A stretch of 64,000 nt of DNA from Maritalea mobilis (GTDB lineage Bacteria; Pseudomonadota; Alphaproteobacteria; Rhizobiales; Devosiaceae), in NCBI RefSeq assembly GCF_004363175.1, contig NZ_SNYR01000003.1, positions 208,183 through 272,182 on the forward strand, given 5' to 3'. Every line of letters begins with the position of its first letter. Position 1 is the first letter of the stretch. Positions 33,471 to 43,110 of this stretch are shown here, piece after piece. A program made the translations under genes and the position numbers. Below the pieces are notes generated by a model, which searched no databases, had not been told where the DNA came from, and saw nothing but the letters and a program-made list of their open reading frames with translations.

Positions 33471-34205
33471 ATGAAAATGAGTTCGCGTAAAGACATACAT
33501 AATTCGGACATACCTGTTCTTTGCAAATCTTGCGAAGCGCGCCATAAAGGTATTTGCGGCGCATTGGAGCCTGAGCAATTGGTGGAGCTTGCCCGCCATA
33601 CGCGGCAGGTGCGCGCAAAATCTGGCGAAGAGCTGATCGGCGATACCGAAGAAGTAAAGTCTTACGCCAATGTGATCTCTGGCGTGGTGAAGCTGACCAA
33701 AATGCTGGCCGATGGCCGCCAGCAAGTGATCGGCCTGCAATTCGCACCAGACTTTCTGGGTCGTCCCTTCGCAGATGAAAGCCGCTTGAGCGCAGAAGCC
33801 GCGTCTGGCGTTAATCTGTGCAAAATCCCCCGCTCTGCCCTTGAGAGCATGATCAAGGCCTCACCCGAACTGGAGCATCGTTTGCTGATGCAAACGCTGA
33901 AGGAACTGGATGAGGCGCGCGACTGGATGGTGACGCTGGGCCGCAAAACCGCTGCGGAAAAAGTGGCCAGCTTTCTGTTCCTAATCGCCACCCATATCGA
34001 CCCCACAAAAGATATGGAAGAAATCGACAGCATCAAATTCGATCTGCCCCTCACCCGCGTTGATATTGCGGACTTTTTGGGGCTGACGGTTGAAACCATT
34101 TCGCGCCAGCTCACCAAGCTGCGCAAGGATGGGGTGATCGAGATTGAAAATAACCGGACCTTCTTCGTGCCCAGCATTGAGCGGCTAGAAGATCGCTGCG
34201 GCTAA
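33471..34205 (+). CDS. fnrL: Oxygen-sensing FNR-type regulator FnrL
   Basis: A protein of 244 residues from the ATG at 33471 (a frame from 33441 is open but adds an unconserved start). Four cysteines suited to a [4Fe-4S] cluster are present: Cys18, Cys21, Cys29 (CKSCEARHKGIC) and Cys117 (NLCKIP, the counterpart of Cys122 in E. coli FNR). The DNA-reading helix is TRVDIADFLGLTVETISRQLTKL. Oxygen loss should let it bind TTGAT-N4-ATCAA/GTCAA boxes, such as those before both cco operons in this window. No clear FNR box is seen in the 287 bp upstream (33184-33470), which is otherwise AT-rich promoter DNA. Confidence 0.92.
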   Translation: MKMSSRKDIHNSDIPVLCKSCEARHKGICGALEPEQLVELARHTRQVRAKSGEELIGDTEEVKSYANVISGVVKLTKMLADGRQQVIGLQFAPDFLGRPFADESRLSAEAASGVNLCKIPRSALESMIKASPELEHRLLMQTLKELDEARDWMVTLGRKTAAEKVASFLFLIATHIDPTKDMEEIDSIKFDLPLTRVDIADFLGLTVETISRQLTKLRKDGVIEIENNRTFFVPSIERLEDRCG

Positions 34206-34516
34206 ATCAAAAGCGCTTTTAATTCATGCTCCGTGAGGTCGGCAATGCACACTTGCTTTTGCCGGCTGGTTTCGCCTTTCAACACCTCAATGGCGCTGGC
34301 GCGACAACCCAGCTGCTTGGCCAATAATTTGACCACAGCCTTGTTGGCTTTGCCCTTTTCCGGCACTGCCCGCACCCGCACCACCAATTGCCCCTGCCCG
34401 TCCGCATCGGCAACAATGTCGCCAATCTCGTCGCGGCTGGCATTGGGCGTGACCTTCAAAAACAATAAAAGCCCGGCGCGTGTTTCGCGCCAGGCTTTCA
34501 ATTCTGTCTCTGCCAT
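34202..34516 (-). CDS. DUF167 / YggU family protein
   Basis: A protein of 104 residues with the family core FLKVTPNASRDEI and VRAVPEKGKANKAVVKLLAKQL. YggU proteins are small alpha/beta proteins of unknown role. The gene follows the YggT gene after 9 bp, the common yggT-yggU order. Its last bases overlap the fnrL end by 4 bp on the opposite strand. Confidence 0.9.
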   Translation of the reverse strand: MAETELKAWRETRAGLLLFLKVTPNASRDEIGDIVADADGQGQLVVRVRAVPEKGKANKAVVKLLAKQLGCRASAIEVLKGETSRQKQVCIADLTEHELKALLI

Positions 34517-34525
34517 CGCTTTAAG

Positions 34526-34816
34526 CTAGAAAGCGTAAGGGTAGAGGTAAAGCACGATAATGCGCTGCAGCGCATAAATGCCGATAAACAATACGATTGG
34601 TGAAATGTCCAACCCGCCCACATTTGGCACCACGCGCCGGATCGGGTTCAGCACTGGTTCGGTCAATCCATTCACGACCCGCCAGATGGTGGCCACAAAC
34701 TGGTTTGAATAGTTGATCACGTTAAACTGCAACAACCAGCTCATCACGATCATGATGATTGCTACCCACCAATAAAGGTTGAGCACCAGCATAATAATTT
34801 CCAACAAAACCCGCAT
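34526..34816 (-). CDS. YggT family membrane protein
   Basis: A protein of 96 residues with two membrane helices, about 5-28 and 68-92. The central loop VNGLTEPVLNPIRRVVPNVGGLDISPIVLFIGI is the YggT signature. Members have been linked to osmotic tolerance and cell division; the precise role is open. It is co-oriented with the yggU-like gene. Confidence 0.9.
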   Translation of the reverse strand: MRVLLEIIMLVLNLYWWVAIIMIVMSWLLQFNVINYSNQFVATIWRVVNGLTEPVLNPIRRVVPNVGGLDISPIVLFIGIYALQRIIVLYLYPYAF

Positions 34817-34914
34817 AGATGTCTCCGCTTTGCGCTTATTCCCTTCCTATGTAGCTATTTGCACCGCTGTTCACAAGAGCCAGCAAGGCATTGGGGCTGA
34901 TCAAGGTAAATAAG

Positions 34915-35110
34915 CTCAAATAAATAAAACCCGCGTCACCAGATACGCGGCGACACGGGTTTGAACTTTGACTTTTGATCCGGACGAGATACGCAAAACC
35001 AAATTCCCGTCACACCCAAATGGGTGCACAAACCGTGCCAAACTGCACATAAAGCCTCACCCCCAACATATTGCGGGTGAAGCGCCATGCCGGGCACTAA
35101 AAATCTATAT
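34915..35110 (-). ncRNA. Candidate minus-strand small RNA in the TerB-YggT gap
   Basis: The 372-bp gap 34817-35188 has no convincing gene. A strong hairpin at 34927-34962 (AAACCCGCGTC pairing with GACACGGGTTT, one wobble) is followed on the minus strand by TTTTATTTATTT, a good terminator. Another hairpin already closes the TerB transcript at about 35150. The DNA between holds further short stems (CACCC/GGGTG at about 35013-35026 and TCACCC/GGGTGA at about 35056-35080). This implies a separate transcript of roughly 150-200 nt starting near 35110. No known RNA family was recognised; it does not look like the SRP or RNase P core. Confidence 0.35.
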
Positions 35111-35144
35111 TTATGAATGTGTGTTAAGTTTTACGCCAAAAGCG

Positions 35145-35184
35145 ATTGCGGAATGAATTGCATTTTGCAATTCAATTCGCAAAT
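35145..35184 (-). terminator. Terminator of the TerB gene
   Basis: GAATTGCA and TGCAATTC pair perfectly around TTT. The stem continues outward as an imperfect TTGCGGAAT/ATTCGCAA helix. Minus-strand CGCTTTTGG follows. It begins a few bases after the TerB stop codon. Confidence 0.55.
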
Positions 35185-35188
35185 TGCG

Positions 35189-35635
35189 CTATTTGATTTT
35201 GGCCGCCTGCCGCACCTCAGCCCGCAACAATGTGCGCTCACGCGCTGACACGCCAATAAGCTCAGCCACCCGCCACACCATATTGTCCTCAAGCTCATGA
35301 TTGTGCTGATCCACAAACACCACCTGCCACATCATATTGATGATGGCGTGCTTTTCTTCCACCTCAAGTTGGTTCAAAACCGAGGTGAACGCATAAAGAT
35401 CAACCGCATCATTATTTTGCTCAATCGCCAATTCCAAAAGGCTTTTCACCTCTTGTGGGCTAAGACCATAATATGATTGCAATGTGTTCTGAATTGCCTG
35501 TTTCTCATCGTCACTGCTTTCGCCATCCACAGCAGATAGATGCACCAACAAAGCTGCCACACATAGCTTTGGCTCCAATGTGGCCACATCAGTTTGCTTT
35601 TTCGCTGAAAACAATTTCTTGATGGCGTCAAACAT
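35189..35635 (-). CDS. TerB-like tellurite resistance domain protein
   Basis: A cytoplasmic, all-helical protein of 148 residues from the ATG at 35635. The TerB/DjlA-like core is LCVAALLVHLSAVDGESSDDEKQAI (acidic metal-binding DGE) with VVFVDQHNHELEDNMVWRVAELIGVS, the second DxxxxxxE motif. These proteins bind divalent metals and occur widely without any link to tellurite. There are no other ter genes nearby, so resistance should not be assumed. Confidence 0.85.
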   Translation of the reverse strand: MFDAIKKLFSAKKQTDVATLEPKLCVAALLVHLSAVDGESSDDEKQAIQNTLQSYYGLSPQEVKSLLELAIEQNNDAVDLYAFTSVLNQLEVEEKHAIINMMWQVVFVDQHNHELEDNMVWRVAELIGVSARERTLLRAEVRQAAKIK

Positions 35636-35682
35636 ATAGGCAGCTTCCTTTCTCACGAGTCGCCCTAAGGGTAAAATAAAAC

Positions 35683-36282
35683 ATGCGGAAAGGGAATTGT
35701 CCTTTTACGCCAACCCTTTTAGGGTCTGAACTCAACACCTATTCGGATCAAGCCCTTATGTTACGCATTACCCTTGCAATTGGTGCATTTCTTTTTTTGA
35801 TGTCAGAACTTATGCGCTTTGTGGCCCATGAATATGATGCTGCCAATGCAGGGGTGCAATTGCTGGCCACGCTACTATTGAGTGTTGGGTTTTTGGCCGT
35901 TGCCTTCGGCCCGGAAAATGGACGCATAAAGCGCTATGCTGGCTTTATGTGGGTGTTCAGCGCCTTTCTCATGGCCTTCTTCTCGTTTGATCTGTTGGGC
36001 TATGGCCGCACCAGCTTATTTTTGCACCATGACAATTATTTGTTCTGGGCATCCCATTTGGGCGTGTTGTTGAGCGCAGCAACGTTGGCCTATGCCCATT
36101 GGCAAGTGCGACAGCAAACAGTGTGGCACCCTGCGCCCATGCTGTTGGTTGCCACAACCGCGCTATTGGTGGGATCAAGATTGCTCAACATGCCGCTCAA
36201 CTGGCAATTTGTCACCAGCATCTTGTGGAGCTTAAACCTGATTTGGATGGCGTTCAATCCGCTGAACGATCAAGCCCGCTAA
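35683..36282 (+). CDS. Unrecognised membrane protein
   Basis: A protein of 199 residues from the ATG at 35683, or 174 from the ATG at 35758, which removes a hydrophilic leader; neither has a convincing Shine-Dalgarno. Six hydrophobic helices fill the rest, with a conserved-looking FLHHDNYLFWASHLGVLL segment in the middle. I do not recognise the family. It diverges from the TerB gene and is convergent with phhB. Confidence 0.6.
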   Translation: MRKGNCPFTPTLLGSELNTYSDQALMLRITLAIGAFLFLMSELMRFVAHEYDAANAGVQLLATLLLSVGFLAVAFGPENGRIKRYAGFMWVFSAFLMAFFSFDLLGYGRTSLFLHHDNYLFWASHLGVLLSAATLAYAHWQVRQQTVWHPAPMLLVATTALLVGSRLLNMPLNWQFVTSILWSLNLIWMAFNPLNDQAR

Positions 36283-36290
36283 AACGGAGC

Positions 36291-36578
36291 TTAGAGCAGC
36301 TTTTCAATCGCGTTGGCCAATTCAATATCTTTTTCTGACAACCCATTTGCATCATGGGTGGTGAGCAGAATTGACACCTTATTGTACACATTGAACCATT
36401 CAGGATGGTGATTGTGCTTTTCAGCCAAAATGGCCACTGAGCTCATAAAGCCGAAAGCTTCAACAAAATTTTTGAACTTAAACTCACGCTCAATGCCGTT
36501 TTTAACCGGGTTAAACACCCAATCTGGCAATTGGCTTAGGGCCTTTTCCCGACCCTCAATATCCAATGGTTCTACCAT
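36291..36578 (-). CDS. phhB: Pterin-4a-carbinolamine dehydratase
   Basis: A protein of 95 residues, the complete length of this family. The active-site motif is [16 protein letters not shown] (about 54-69), with the paired histidines. It dehydrates 4a-hydroxytetrahydrobiopterin, or serves related pterin repair and molybdopterin-linked roles in bacteria. It follows ccoS after 8 bp and may be the last gene of the ccoGHIS transcript. No phenylalanine hydroxylase gene lies in this window. Confidence 0.93.
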   Translation of the reverse strand: MVEPLDIEGREKALSQLPDWVFNPVKNGIEREFKFKNFVEAFGFMSSVAILAEKHNHHPEWFNVYNKVSILLTTHDANGLSEKDIELANAIEKLL

Positions 36579-36586
36579 GAATCTCC

Positions 36587-36757
36587 CTATTCATTCTTCT
36601 CCGAACGGTCGGGCCGATCATCTCCATCGTCCAAAATACGCATCGCCGCCCCGTCCAAATCTTCATATTGGCCACTTTTTAAAGACCATAAAAATGCGCC
36701 TAAGGCCAGTATACCAATGATCAGGACAACGGGAATAAGGATCAATAAAGGAGTCAT
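36587..36757 (-). CDS. ccoS: cbb3 oxidase assembly protein CcoS (FixS)
   Basis: A 56-residue gene that is easily missed. One membrane helix covers residues 3-26 ([20 protein letters not shown]). It is followed by [20 protein letters not shown], the CcoS signature, and an acidic C-terminus. CcoS is needed for cofactor insertion into the cbb3 oxidase. The ATG at 36757 overlaps the ccoI stop by 4 nt (ATGA), so it is translationally coupled to ccoI. Confidence 0.95.
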   Translation of the reverse strand: MTPLLILIPVVLIIGILALGAFLWSLKSGQYEDLDGAAMRILDDGDDRPDRSEKNE

Positions 36758-39042
36758 TCAGCTGCTACCGCTTTGATTTGTGGCGCATTTGATGAATGCG
36801 TCGGGAGGTCTTTGGTTCCATCTTGCTGCCCCAAACGCAAGCGCAGGGCATTCAACGTAACGATAACGGAGGAAGAAGACATTGCCAAGGAGGCCAAAAG
36901 TGGCGTGGCATAGCCCATCACCGCCAGAGGAATGGCCACCGCATTATAGCACAGCGCCAATGCGAAATTTTGCACCACAGCCCGGCTGGCCCGCTTGCTC
37001 AATTTCAAAGCAAATTGCACATCGGCCAAACGGTTATGGGTGAAAATAAAGTCAGCCGCATTGCGCCCAACATCTGCCGCGCTTGATGGCGCCATCGACA
37101 CATGAGCAGCCCGGAGCGCCGGCGCATCATTGATGCCATCGCCCACCATCAGCACTTTTTGATCGCCTTCACCAGCTTCTTGGATCGCCTCAACCTTTTG
37201 ATCAGGTGTCAGCGCCCCATGGGCATTTTCAACATTCAAGGTGCGGGCAACGCTGGCCACCACTTGTTTCCGGTCACCCGAAAAGATCGCTAAATCATAG
37301 CCATTAGATTTCAACTCAGCCAAAGCAGCTTGCGCATCTGGGCGCAACACATCTTCAAAGCCAAAACCAGCCACCATCTGCCCATCGCAAGACAGGTAAA
37401 CTTCACTTTGCGTTGTATCTGAGCTTTGATAATTCGGATCGCAAAAATCTGCACGACCCCAACGCCAGATTTGCCCATCAATATGTGCTTCCACGCCTGC
37501 GCCCGGCACTTCAGCCGCATCAGCCAGCGGTGGCACGCTGCGGCCCTTGAACGCCCGCACAAAGGCTTTAGAGAAAGGATGACGTGACAATTGGGCCATT
37601 TGCAAGGCCTGATCAATGGCTTTGTCATCACCCAAAATCTGGCCGTGGAAAATGGGGGTGCCGAGGGTCAACGTGCCGGTTTTATCAAACGCAATTTTAG
37701 TGACTTGCGCCAAACGCTCCAGCGCCGCCCCGTCCTTCATCATCACCCCGCGTTCAAACAAACGCCCGGCCGCCACCACATGCACAATCGGCACCGCCAG
37801 CGCCAAAGCGCAAGGGCATGTAATGATCAACACCGCAATGGCCGTCACTGTGGCATGATACCAATCACCATTGTAAAAGCCCCAGCCAAGGAAGGTGAAC
37901 AGCGCCAGCAAATGCACAAACGGTGCATAAATTTCGGCGGCCCGATCTGCAATGCGCTTATAGCCAGCGCGGCTGCCTTCTGCCGCATCCATCAGCTCGA
38001 TCATGCGCGCCAAGAAACTTTGGTGCGCGGCCTTTTCAACCTCAATCTTCAAGGCGCCAGACAAATTGGTCGCGCCGCCCAAAACCGCGCTGTCCTTGCC
38101 GCACAATTCTGGCACCGTTTCCCCGGTCACCAACGACATATCCAATTCGCTTTTGCCTTCGATCACGCGGCCATCCACCGGAATGCGCTCACCCGCAGCC
38201 ACTTCCAGCACCATGCCCACTTGCACCTCATTGAGCTTGATAAATTCGCGCTCACCATTGGGCAAAATCTGCACCGCGCCCTTGGGGGCCAGCGACGCCA
38301 AGCCGCGCACCGCAGAACGGGCCCGTTCGCGCATCACATGGTCTAAAGTGCGGCCAATCAACAAGAAGAATAGAAGGGTCACCGACGCATCGAAATAGGC
38401 ATGTTGGCCTGAATTGATGGTTTCGAAAATGCTCAACCCTAACGCCAGCAAAACGGCGAGAGAGATCGGCACGTCCATATTCAACCGCCCATGGCGCAAG
38501 GCCCCCCATGCGGATTTATAAAAGACCTGTCCCGAGAAAAACACGGTTGGCACCGCAATCAGCGCCGAAATCCAATGGAACAGATCCCGCGTGCTTTCAT
38601 TGGCACCAGACCAGATGGAAACCGAAAACAACATAATGTTCATGGCGGCAAAGCCCGCCACAGCCATGGACAAGATCAGTTTGGACAGGCTTTTGTCTTT
38701 ACCCGCCTCTTCCACATCCAACAAAAAGCTGCGATAGCCGGCCCGGCGAATGGCCTCAACCATGTCCATGGGCGCAGCCCCGGCCAGCGCCTTGAACACC
38801 ACTTTCACCCGCTTGGTGGACATGTTTACCCGGGCAGAACTAACCATTTCAAGGTCAGCCAACTCGGTTTCGATGGAGCGAATGCAAGCGGCGCAATACA
38901 TATCAGGCACGCCAAATTCCACTTGCTTTTGCCCACCGCCTAAATCGGCAGAGGCCGCAATAATCGCTTCATTGCTGATTTGGCTGGCACCATCTTCAAT
39001 CAGATCAGAACCAGCCTCTACACCCGGGGCGCAGCAGCTCAT
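36754..39042 (-). CDS. ccoI: Copper-exporting P1B-type ATPase CcoI (FixI)
   Basis: A protein of 762 residues. The N-terminal heavy-metal domain holds the DMYCAACIRSIE metal site. Eight membrane helices follow with the ion-path motif CPCALALAVP. The phosphorylation site is FDKTGTLTLG and the hinge is MVGDGINDAPAL. CcoI moves copper across the inner membrane for assembly of the CuB centre of cbb3 oxidase. Its start overlaps the ccoH stop by one base. The HMA domain plus location inside ccoGHIS separate it from a general CopA. Confidence 0.96.
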   Translation of the reverse strand: MSCCAPGVEAGSDLIEDGASQISNEAIIAASADLGGGQKQVEFGVPDMYCAACIRSIETELADLEMVSSARVNMSTKRVKVVFKALAGAAPMDMVEAIRRAGYRSFLLDVEEAGKDKSLSKLILSMAVAGFAAMNIMLFSVSIWSGANESTRDLFHWISALIAVPTVFFSGQVFYKSAWGALRHGRLNMDVPISLAVLLALGLSIFETINSGQHAYFDASVTLLFFLLIGRTLDHVMRERARSAVRGLASLAPKGAVQILPNGEREFIKLNEVQVGMVLEVAAGERIPVDGRVIEGKSELDMSLVTGETVPELCGKDSAVLGGATNLSGALKIEVEKAAHQSFLARMIELMDAAEGSRAGYKRIADRAAEIYAPFVHLLALFTFLGWGFYNGDWYHATVTAIAVLIITCPCALALAVPIVHVVAAGRLFERGVMMKDGAALERLAQVTKIAFDKTGTLTLGTPIFHGQILGDDKAIDQALQMAQLSRHPFSKAFVRAFKGRSVPPLADAAEVPGAGVEAHIDGQIWRWGRADFCDPNYQSSDTTQSEVYLSCDGQMVAGFGFEDVLRPDAQAALAELKSNGYDLAIFSGDRKQVVASVARTLNVENAHGALTPDQKVEAIQEAGEGDQKVLMVGDGINDAPALRAAHVSMAPSSAADVGRNAADFIFTHNRLADVQFALKLSKRASRAVVQNFALALCYNAVAIPLAVMGYATPLLASLAMSSSSVIVTLNALRLRLGQQDGTKDLPTHSSNAPQIKAVAAE

Positions 39043-39542
39043 TATTTTGTCTCCACCATAAACCGCTCGCGATAAACAAACGGAATGTCATTTTCGCTGA
39101 CCAACTGCAGTTCAATATCCCATGCGCCAAAGCCCAATTCATGGTCCACAACAAAGTCGCCATTCGCATCTGGCAACAAGGTGACCATATGGTCTTCGCG
39201 CTCATGGCTTGGGCGCATCAATTTCGCTTCAGCCTGCTCTGCCACCACGGGGGCGCCTTTCGCATCCAACAAGCGATAACGCAAAGTGCCCTGCTCAACC
39301 GCCAAAGTTGGGGTCCAGCCCAATGCATCTTGCGCCCGGTTGGCCACCAGCTTTTCATTATAATGCTGGCTGGCGACATAGGAGTTTTTCACCACAAGCC
39401 CGGTCCAACTGGTCGTGGCAAAATAGGCCATGATCAAATTGACGGTGATGATGGTGCCGAAAAATAAGCCGATTACCATCAGCATATGCTTGCCGGTAAA
39501 TTCTTTTGGCTTTTGAGGGTTAGACATTGATTGCTCCATCAT
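39042..39542 (-). CDS. ccoH: cbb3 oxidase maturation protein CcoH (FixH)
   Basis: A protein of 166 residues from the ATG at 39542, or 161 from the ATG at 39527, which has GGAG six bases upstream and may be the real start. One membrane anchor (LMVIGLFFGTIITVNLIMAYFA) is followed by a periplasmic FixH domain: SYVASQHYNEK, RDGLGW-like AQDALGWTPTL, and a final beta-rich part. CcoH binds CcoN and stabilises the assembling oxidase. It starts one base after the end of ccoG. Confidence 0.93.
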   Translation of the reverse strand: MMEQSMSNPQKPKEFTGKHMLMVIGLFFGTIITVNLIMAYFATTSWTGLVVKNSYVASQHYNEKLVANRAQDALGWTPTLAVEQGTLRYRLLDAKGAPVVAEQAEAKLMRPSHEREDHMVTLLPDANGDFVVDHELGFGAWDIELQLVSENDIPFVYRERFMVETK

Positions 39543-39543
39543 T

Positions 39544-41112
39544 CTACTCCCGTGGCATCTCAAATTTAACTGTTTCGCGAGAGCTTTCCTCGCCAAACAA
39601 ATCGGTCACCACAAAATCAAACCGTACAGGATTCTCGTTCAATTGTTGAGGCATGGCGCGGACATAAACCCGCACAGGCAACACCCGATCTGGCTCCACG
39701 TCCAGCACGATTGAGCTTTGCGGTTCATCAACGGAGCTGGCCAATGTCATCTCACCGCCCGGCAAACCTTCCAGCGACAAGCGCACAGTGCGGGGCTCAG
39801 GCGTCATGTTCAGCACTTTCACATCATAGCCATTGCGCACAGCCCCATCTGAAAGCATCACATAAAGTGGGTTCCGGTCATGCTGCACATTCACGTCCAA
39901 CCGATCCCGCAGAGACAAGGCGACAAGCATCGCCACGCCAATCGCTGCCCAGAAACAGAAATAAACCAGTGTGCGCCACCGGATGATGGAACGCCAATTG
40001 GTGCGGCGCACGCGATCCAACAAATTGCCTTCGCCATCGCGCACTTTGGTCGGGTCAATCGTTGATGACCCGCTGGTCGCCAATTGCATATTTTCGTTGT
40101 AATCGTTCAGCGTGGTGTAAGAAATCAAGCCGCGCTCACGCCCCAGCTTGTCCATCACATTGTCGCACGCATCGATGCACAAGGCACAGGTGATACATTC
40201 AAGCTGCTGCCCATCGCGAATATCAATCCCCATGGGGCATACGGCCACACAGGCATTGCAATCCACGCAATCGCCAATCGGAATACCTTCCTTGATCGCT
40301 TTTTTGGAATGCTTGGTGCGGGGTTCACCGCGCCAATCATTATAGGTCACGGTCAGCGAATGTTCGTCCAACATCGCGCCCTGAATTCGCGGCCATGGGC
40401 ACATATAAGTACACACCTGCTCGCGCATCAGGCCACCAAAGGTGTAAGTGGTGGCCGTCAGGATTAAAATGGTGAAATAGGCCACCATCGGCGCGTCGAA
40501 ATGGATCACATCCATAAACAAGGTCGGCGCATCAGCAAAATAGAATATCCAAGCGCCGCCAGTGGCCACGCCGATCAGCAGCCAAGTACTATGTTTCGCC
40601 ACCCGCCGCCAAATTTTATTGAACGACCAAGGGGCACTATCCAGCTTCATGCGTTGGTTGCGGTCGCCTTCAAAAAAGCGTTCCACCACCAAGAACAAAT
40701 CCACCCACACGGTTTGCGGGCAAGTATAACCACACCAAGCACGGCCCACCGTGGACGTGATCAAAAACAGCCCCACCCCGGCCATCACCAACAGGCCCGC
40801 CACATAATAAAATTCCTGCGGCCAAATCTCGATGAAAAAGAAATAAAAGCGCCGATTGGCCAAATCCACCAGCACCGCTTGGTCTGGCGCATATTCGCCC
40901 CTGTCAAACCGCAACCATGGGGTGATGTAATAAATCCCCAAGGTCACGATCATGATCAACCATTTCAAACGGCGGAAATTACCGCTGGCGCGCTTTGGAA
41001 AAATCTTTTTCCGCGCAGCATAAAGCGGCGGGCGTTTGCCCGCTCGGTTGACCGCTTCTACGTCAAAATCTTCAACCTGAGGTTCCCCTTGGGAGGAGCT
41101 TATATCTGTCAT
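39544..41112 (-). CDS. ccoG: cbb3 oxidase biogenesis ferredoxin-like protein CcoG (RdxA/FixG)
   Basis: An inner-membrane protein of 522 residues with about five helices, a NapH-like core (WCGYTCPQTVW) and two [4Fe-4S] motifs, CVDCNACVAVCPMGIDI and CITCALCIDACD. A C-terminal immunoglobulin-like periplasmic domain ends the protein. CcoG reduces Cu(II) to Cu(I) for the CcoI pump. It is the first gene of ccoGHIS and is preceded by an FNR-type box at 41174. Confidence 0.97.
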   Translation of the reverse strand: MTDISSSQGEPQVEDFDVEAVNRAGKRPPLYAARKKIFPKRASGNFRRLKWLIMIVTLGIYYITPWLRFDRGEYAPDQAVLVDLANRRFYFFFIEIWPQEFYYVAGLLVMAGVGLFLITSTVGRAWCGYTCPQTVWVDLFLVVERFFEGDRNQRMKLDSAPWSFNKIWRRVAKHSTWLLIGVATGGAWIFYFADAPTLFMDVIHFDAPMVAYFTILILTATTYTFGGLMREQVCTYMCPWPRIQGAMLDEHSLTVTYNDWRGEPRTKHSKKAIKEGIPIGDCVDCNACVAVCPMGIDIRDGQQLECITCALCIDACDNVMDKLGRERGLISYTTLNDYNENMQLATSGSSTIDPTKVRDGEGNLLDRVRRTNWRSIIRWRTLVYFCFWAAIGVAMLVALSLRDRLDVNVQHDRNPLYVMLSDGAVRNGYDVKVLNMTPEPRTVRLSLEGLPGGEMTLASSVDEPQSSIVLDVEPDRVLPVRVYVRAMPQQLNENPVRFDFVVTDLFGEESSRETVKFEMPRE

Positions 41113-41173
41113 GCTAAATGATCCCTATCCATCGCATTGGATCTAAGACTAGATTATTCCAACCAACCAATTG

Positions 41174-41187
41174 TTGATATGGGTCAA
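41174..41187. promoter_or_regulatory. FNR/FixK-type box upstream of ccoGHIS
   Basis: TTGATATGGGTCAA fits TTGAT-N4-GTCAA, the FixK/FnrL form. Its centre is about 68 bp upstream of the ccoG start codon. A TAATCT -10-like element lies on the minus strand at 41156-41151. FnrL, encoded 7 kb away, is the likely activator. Confidence 0.75.
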
Positions 41188-41309
41188 TTCCCCTCGCGAC
41201 AATTTGTCAGCCTCGGAACAAACATCCTGCTCACCAAATTATGATTGTGAGCCCCAGCGACCGCCCGCTATAGTTTCAATCAATTCCTTGCAAAAATATG
41301 GTGACCATT

Positions 41310-41762
<453 letters not shown>

Positions 41763-41852
41763 GTCTCAAAACAAAGGAAACACGCGGAAAATTCTTGTCA
41801 ACCAGATGTTATGCCGTTAGCTTTTGACAAAGCATTTTTGACGGATTTTTCT

Positions 41853-42689
41853 ATGTATACTCAGAATGAGCTCGTTGCACAGCCGCGCTATTTCTGGCGA
41901 CGTTTTTTTGCCCTCATAATCGACGCCTTATTGTTTCAAATAGCCATCTTCATATTGGTGCTGGTTGTTAATCCCATTGTGCCATTTGAATTGCGGGCGA
42001 CATTTCCAATCGGTCATACCCAATGCGCCAATGTAATTGAAAATCAGACGCTTAGTGAGATTGCAGACCTCACTGATCCAGATCGATCAGCCCACCGCAA
42101 ATATGTGATATGTGAACACTCATTTTTTGGTCTTAACCCAGCGCGGAACATTCTGGTTAGAACAGAAACGCGCGCACCAGGATCAAATTTTTCTCAATAT
42201 AAACAATTGAATGTGCCACTGACCAGCAATGGCAAACTCGATCATGCTCACTCAGCACTCGATTATGTAAATTTGTTTTTGCCACTTATTATGGCGCTCT
42301 TTATTTTTAAATATGCGGCAACTCCCGGCAAACTGCTTTTAGGTCTTCGGGTTATCTCCGATCAAAGAAACGTTCCATTTTTGCGCTGCATGTTGCGAGA
42401 ATATCTGAAGGTTTTGCCTCTATTGCCCTTGATGCTGGCCACTGCCGGTCTTTCACTATACTTCTCAAACCTTGAACTGAAACAAGCATTGATAACAACA
42501 GTCTCACTGCTCAGCTCTCCAATCTATGTGATAGTTTTGCCAGCATTATCTATTGGCCTCGTCATCGTTTGGTATGTTTGGCCGCTCTTAAAATGGAGAA
42601 ACCAAATGCCTTATGATCGCATCACGAATTTCTACGTGATCAAGAAAATCTCCGCTTCAAAACAGCCAATCACCGAGCTTGTTGAATGA
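41853..42689 (+). CDS. RDD family membrane protein
   Basis: A protein of 278 residues from the ATG at 41853 (the ATG at 41811 adds 14 residues). It opens with PRYFWRRFFALIIDALLFQ, the Arg-Asp-containing RDD helix, and has about four to five membrane helices, with ATPGKLLLGLRVIS in the middle as expected. A polar loop of about 110 residues with cysteines separates helices 1 and 2. Function is unknown. Its stop overlaps the following cupin gene (ATGA). Confidence 0.82.
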   Translation: MYTQNELVAQPRYFWRRFFALIIDALLFQIAIFILVLVVNPIVPFELRATFPIGHTQCANVIENQTLSEIADLTDPDRSAHRKYVICEHSFFGLNPARNILVRTETRAPGSNFSQYKQLNVPLTSNGKLDHAHSALDYVNLFLPLIMALFIFKYAATPGKLLLGLRVISDQRNVPFLRCMLREYLKVLPLLPLMLATAGLSLYFSNLELKQALITTVSLLSSPIYVIVLPALSIGLVIVWYVWPLLKWRNQMPYDRITNFYVIKKISASKQPITELVE

Positions 42690-43042
42690 CCAACAAGCCC
42701 ATCAATTTAGTAGAAAAATTTGCGACATTTTCTGAACATTGGTCGCCCAAAATTGTGGCGCAGCTTAATGATTATGATGTGCTGATCGCCAAGGTGGAGG
42801 GCGAGTTTAACTGGCACAACCATCCCGATACCGACGAAATGTTTATGGTGATTGAAGGCGAAATCACCATTGAAATGAAAGATGGTGACGTCACGCTCGG
42901 CCCCGGCGAAATATATGTAGTGCCGAAAGGCAAAGACCATCGCCCGGTGGCCAAAAAAGAGGCCAAGATCATGCTGATTGAGCCGCAAGGCGTGCCGAAC
43001 ACAGGTGACCCGGCCACCGCCAAAACAAAAGAATGGCGCTAA
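42686..43042 (+). CDS. Cupin domain protein
   Basis: A single-cupin protein of 118 residues. The metal-site motifs are FNWHNHPDTDEMFMVIEGEITIEM and GEIYVVPKGKDHRPVA, with two histidines, a glutamate and a third histidine. It resembles small mannose-6-phosphate-isomerase-like cupins. The substrate is unknown. It is translationally coupled to the RDD gene. Confidence 0.85.
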   Translation: MTNKPINLVEKFATFSEHWSPKIVAQLNDYDVLIAKVEGEFNWHNHPDTDEMFMVIEGEITIEMKDGDVTLGPGEIYVVPKGKDHRPVAKKEAKIMLIEPQGVPNTGDPATAKTKEWR

Positions 43043-43110
43043 CCCTCTTGTCATAAAACAATGGCCGATCATAATGGGGTCAAGACCTGTTCGTCAGCCA
43101 AGGCTTTTTC

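Noticed and set aside
34968..35156. 62-codon frame on the plus strand in the TerB-YggT gap
   Set aside because: No ribosome-binding site, no recognisable domain, and it runs through hairpins that read as RNA structure on the other strand.
37591..38346. 251-codon open frame antisense to ccoI
   Set aside because: ccoI is intact and conserved throughout; the antisense product is rich in His, Arg and Gln as expected of a shadow frame.
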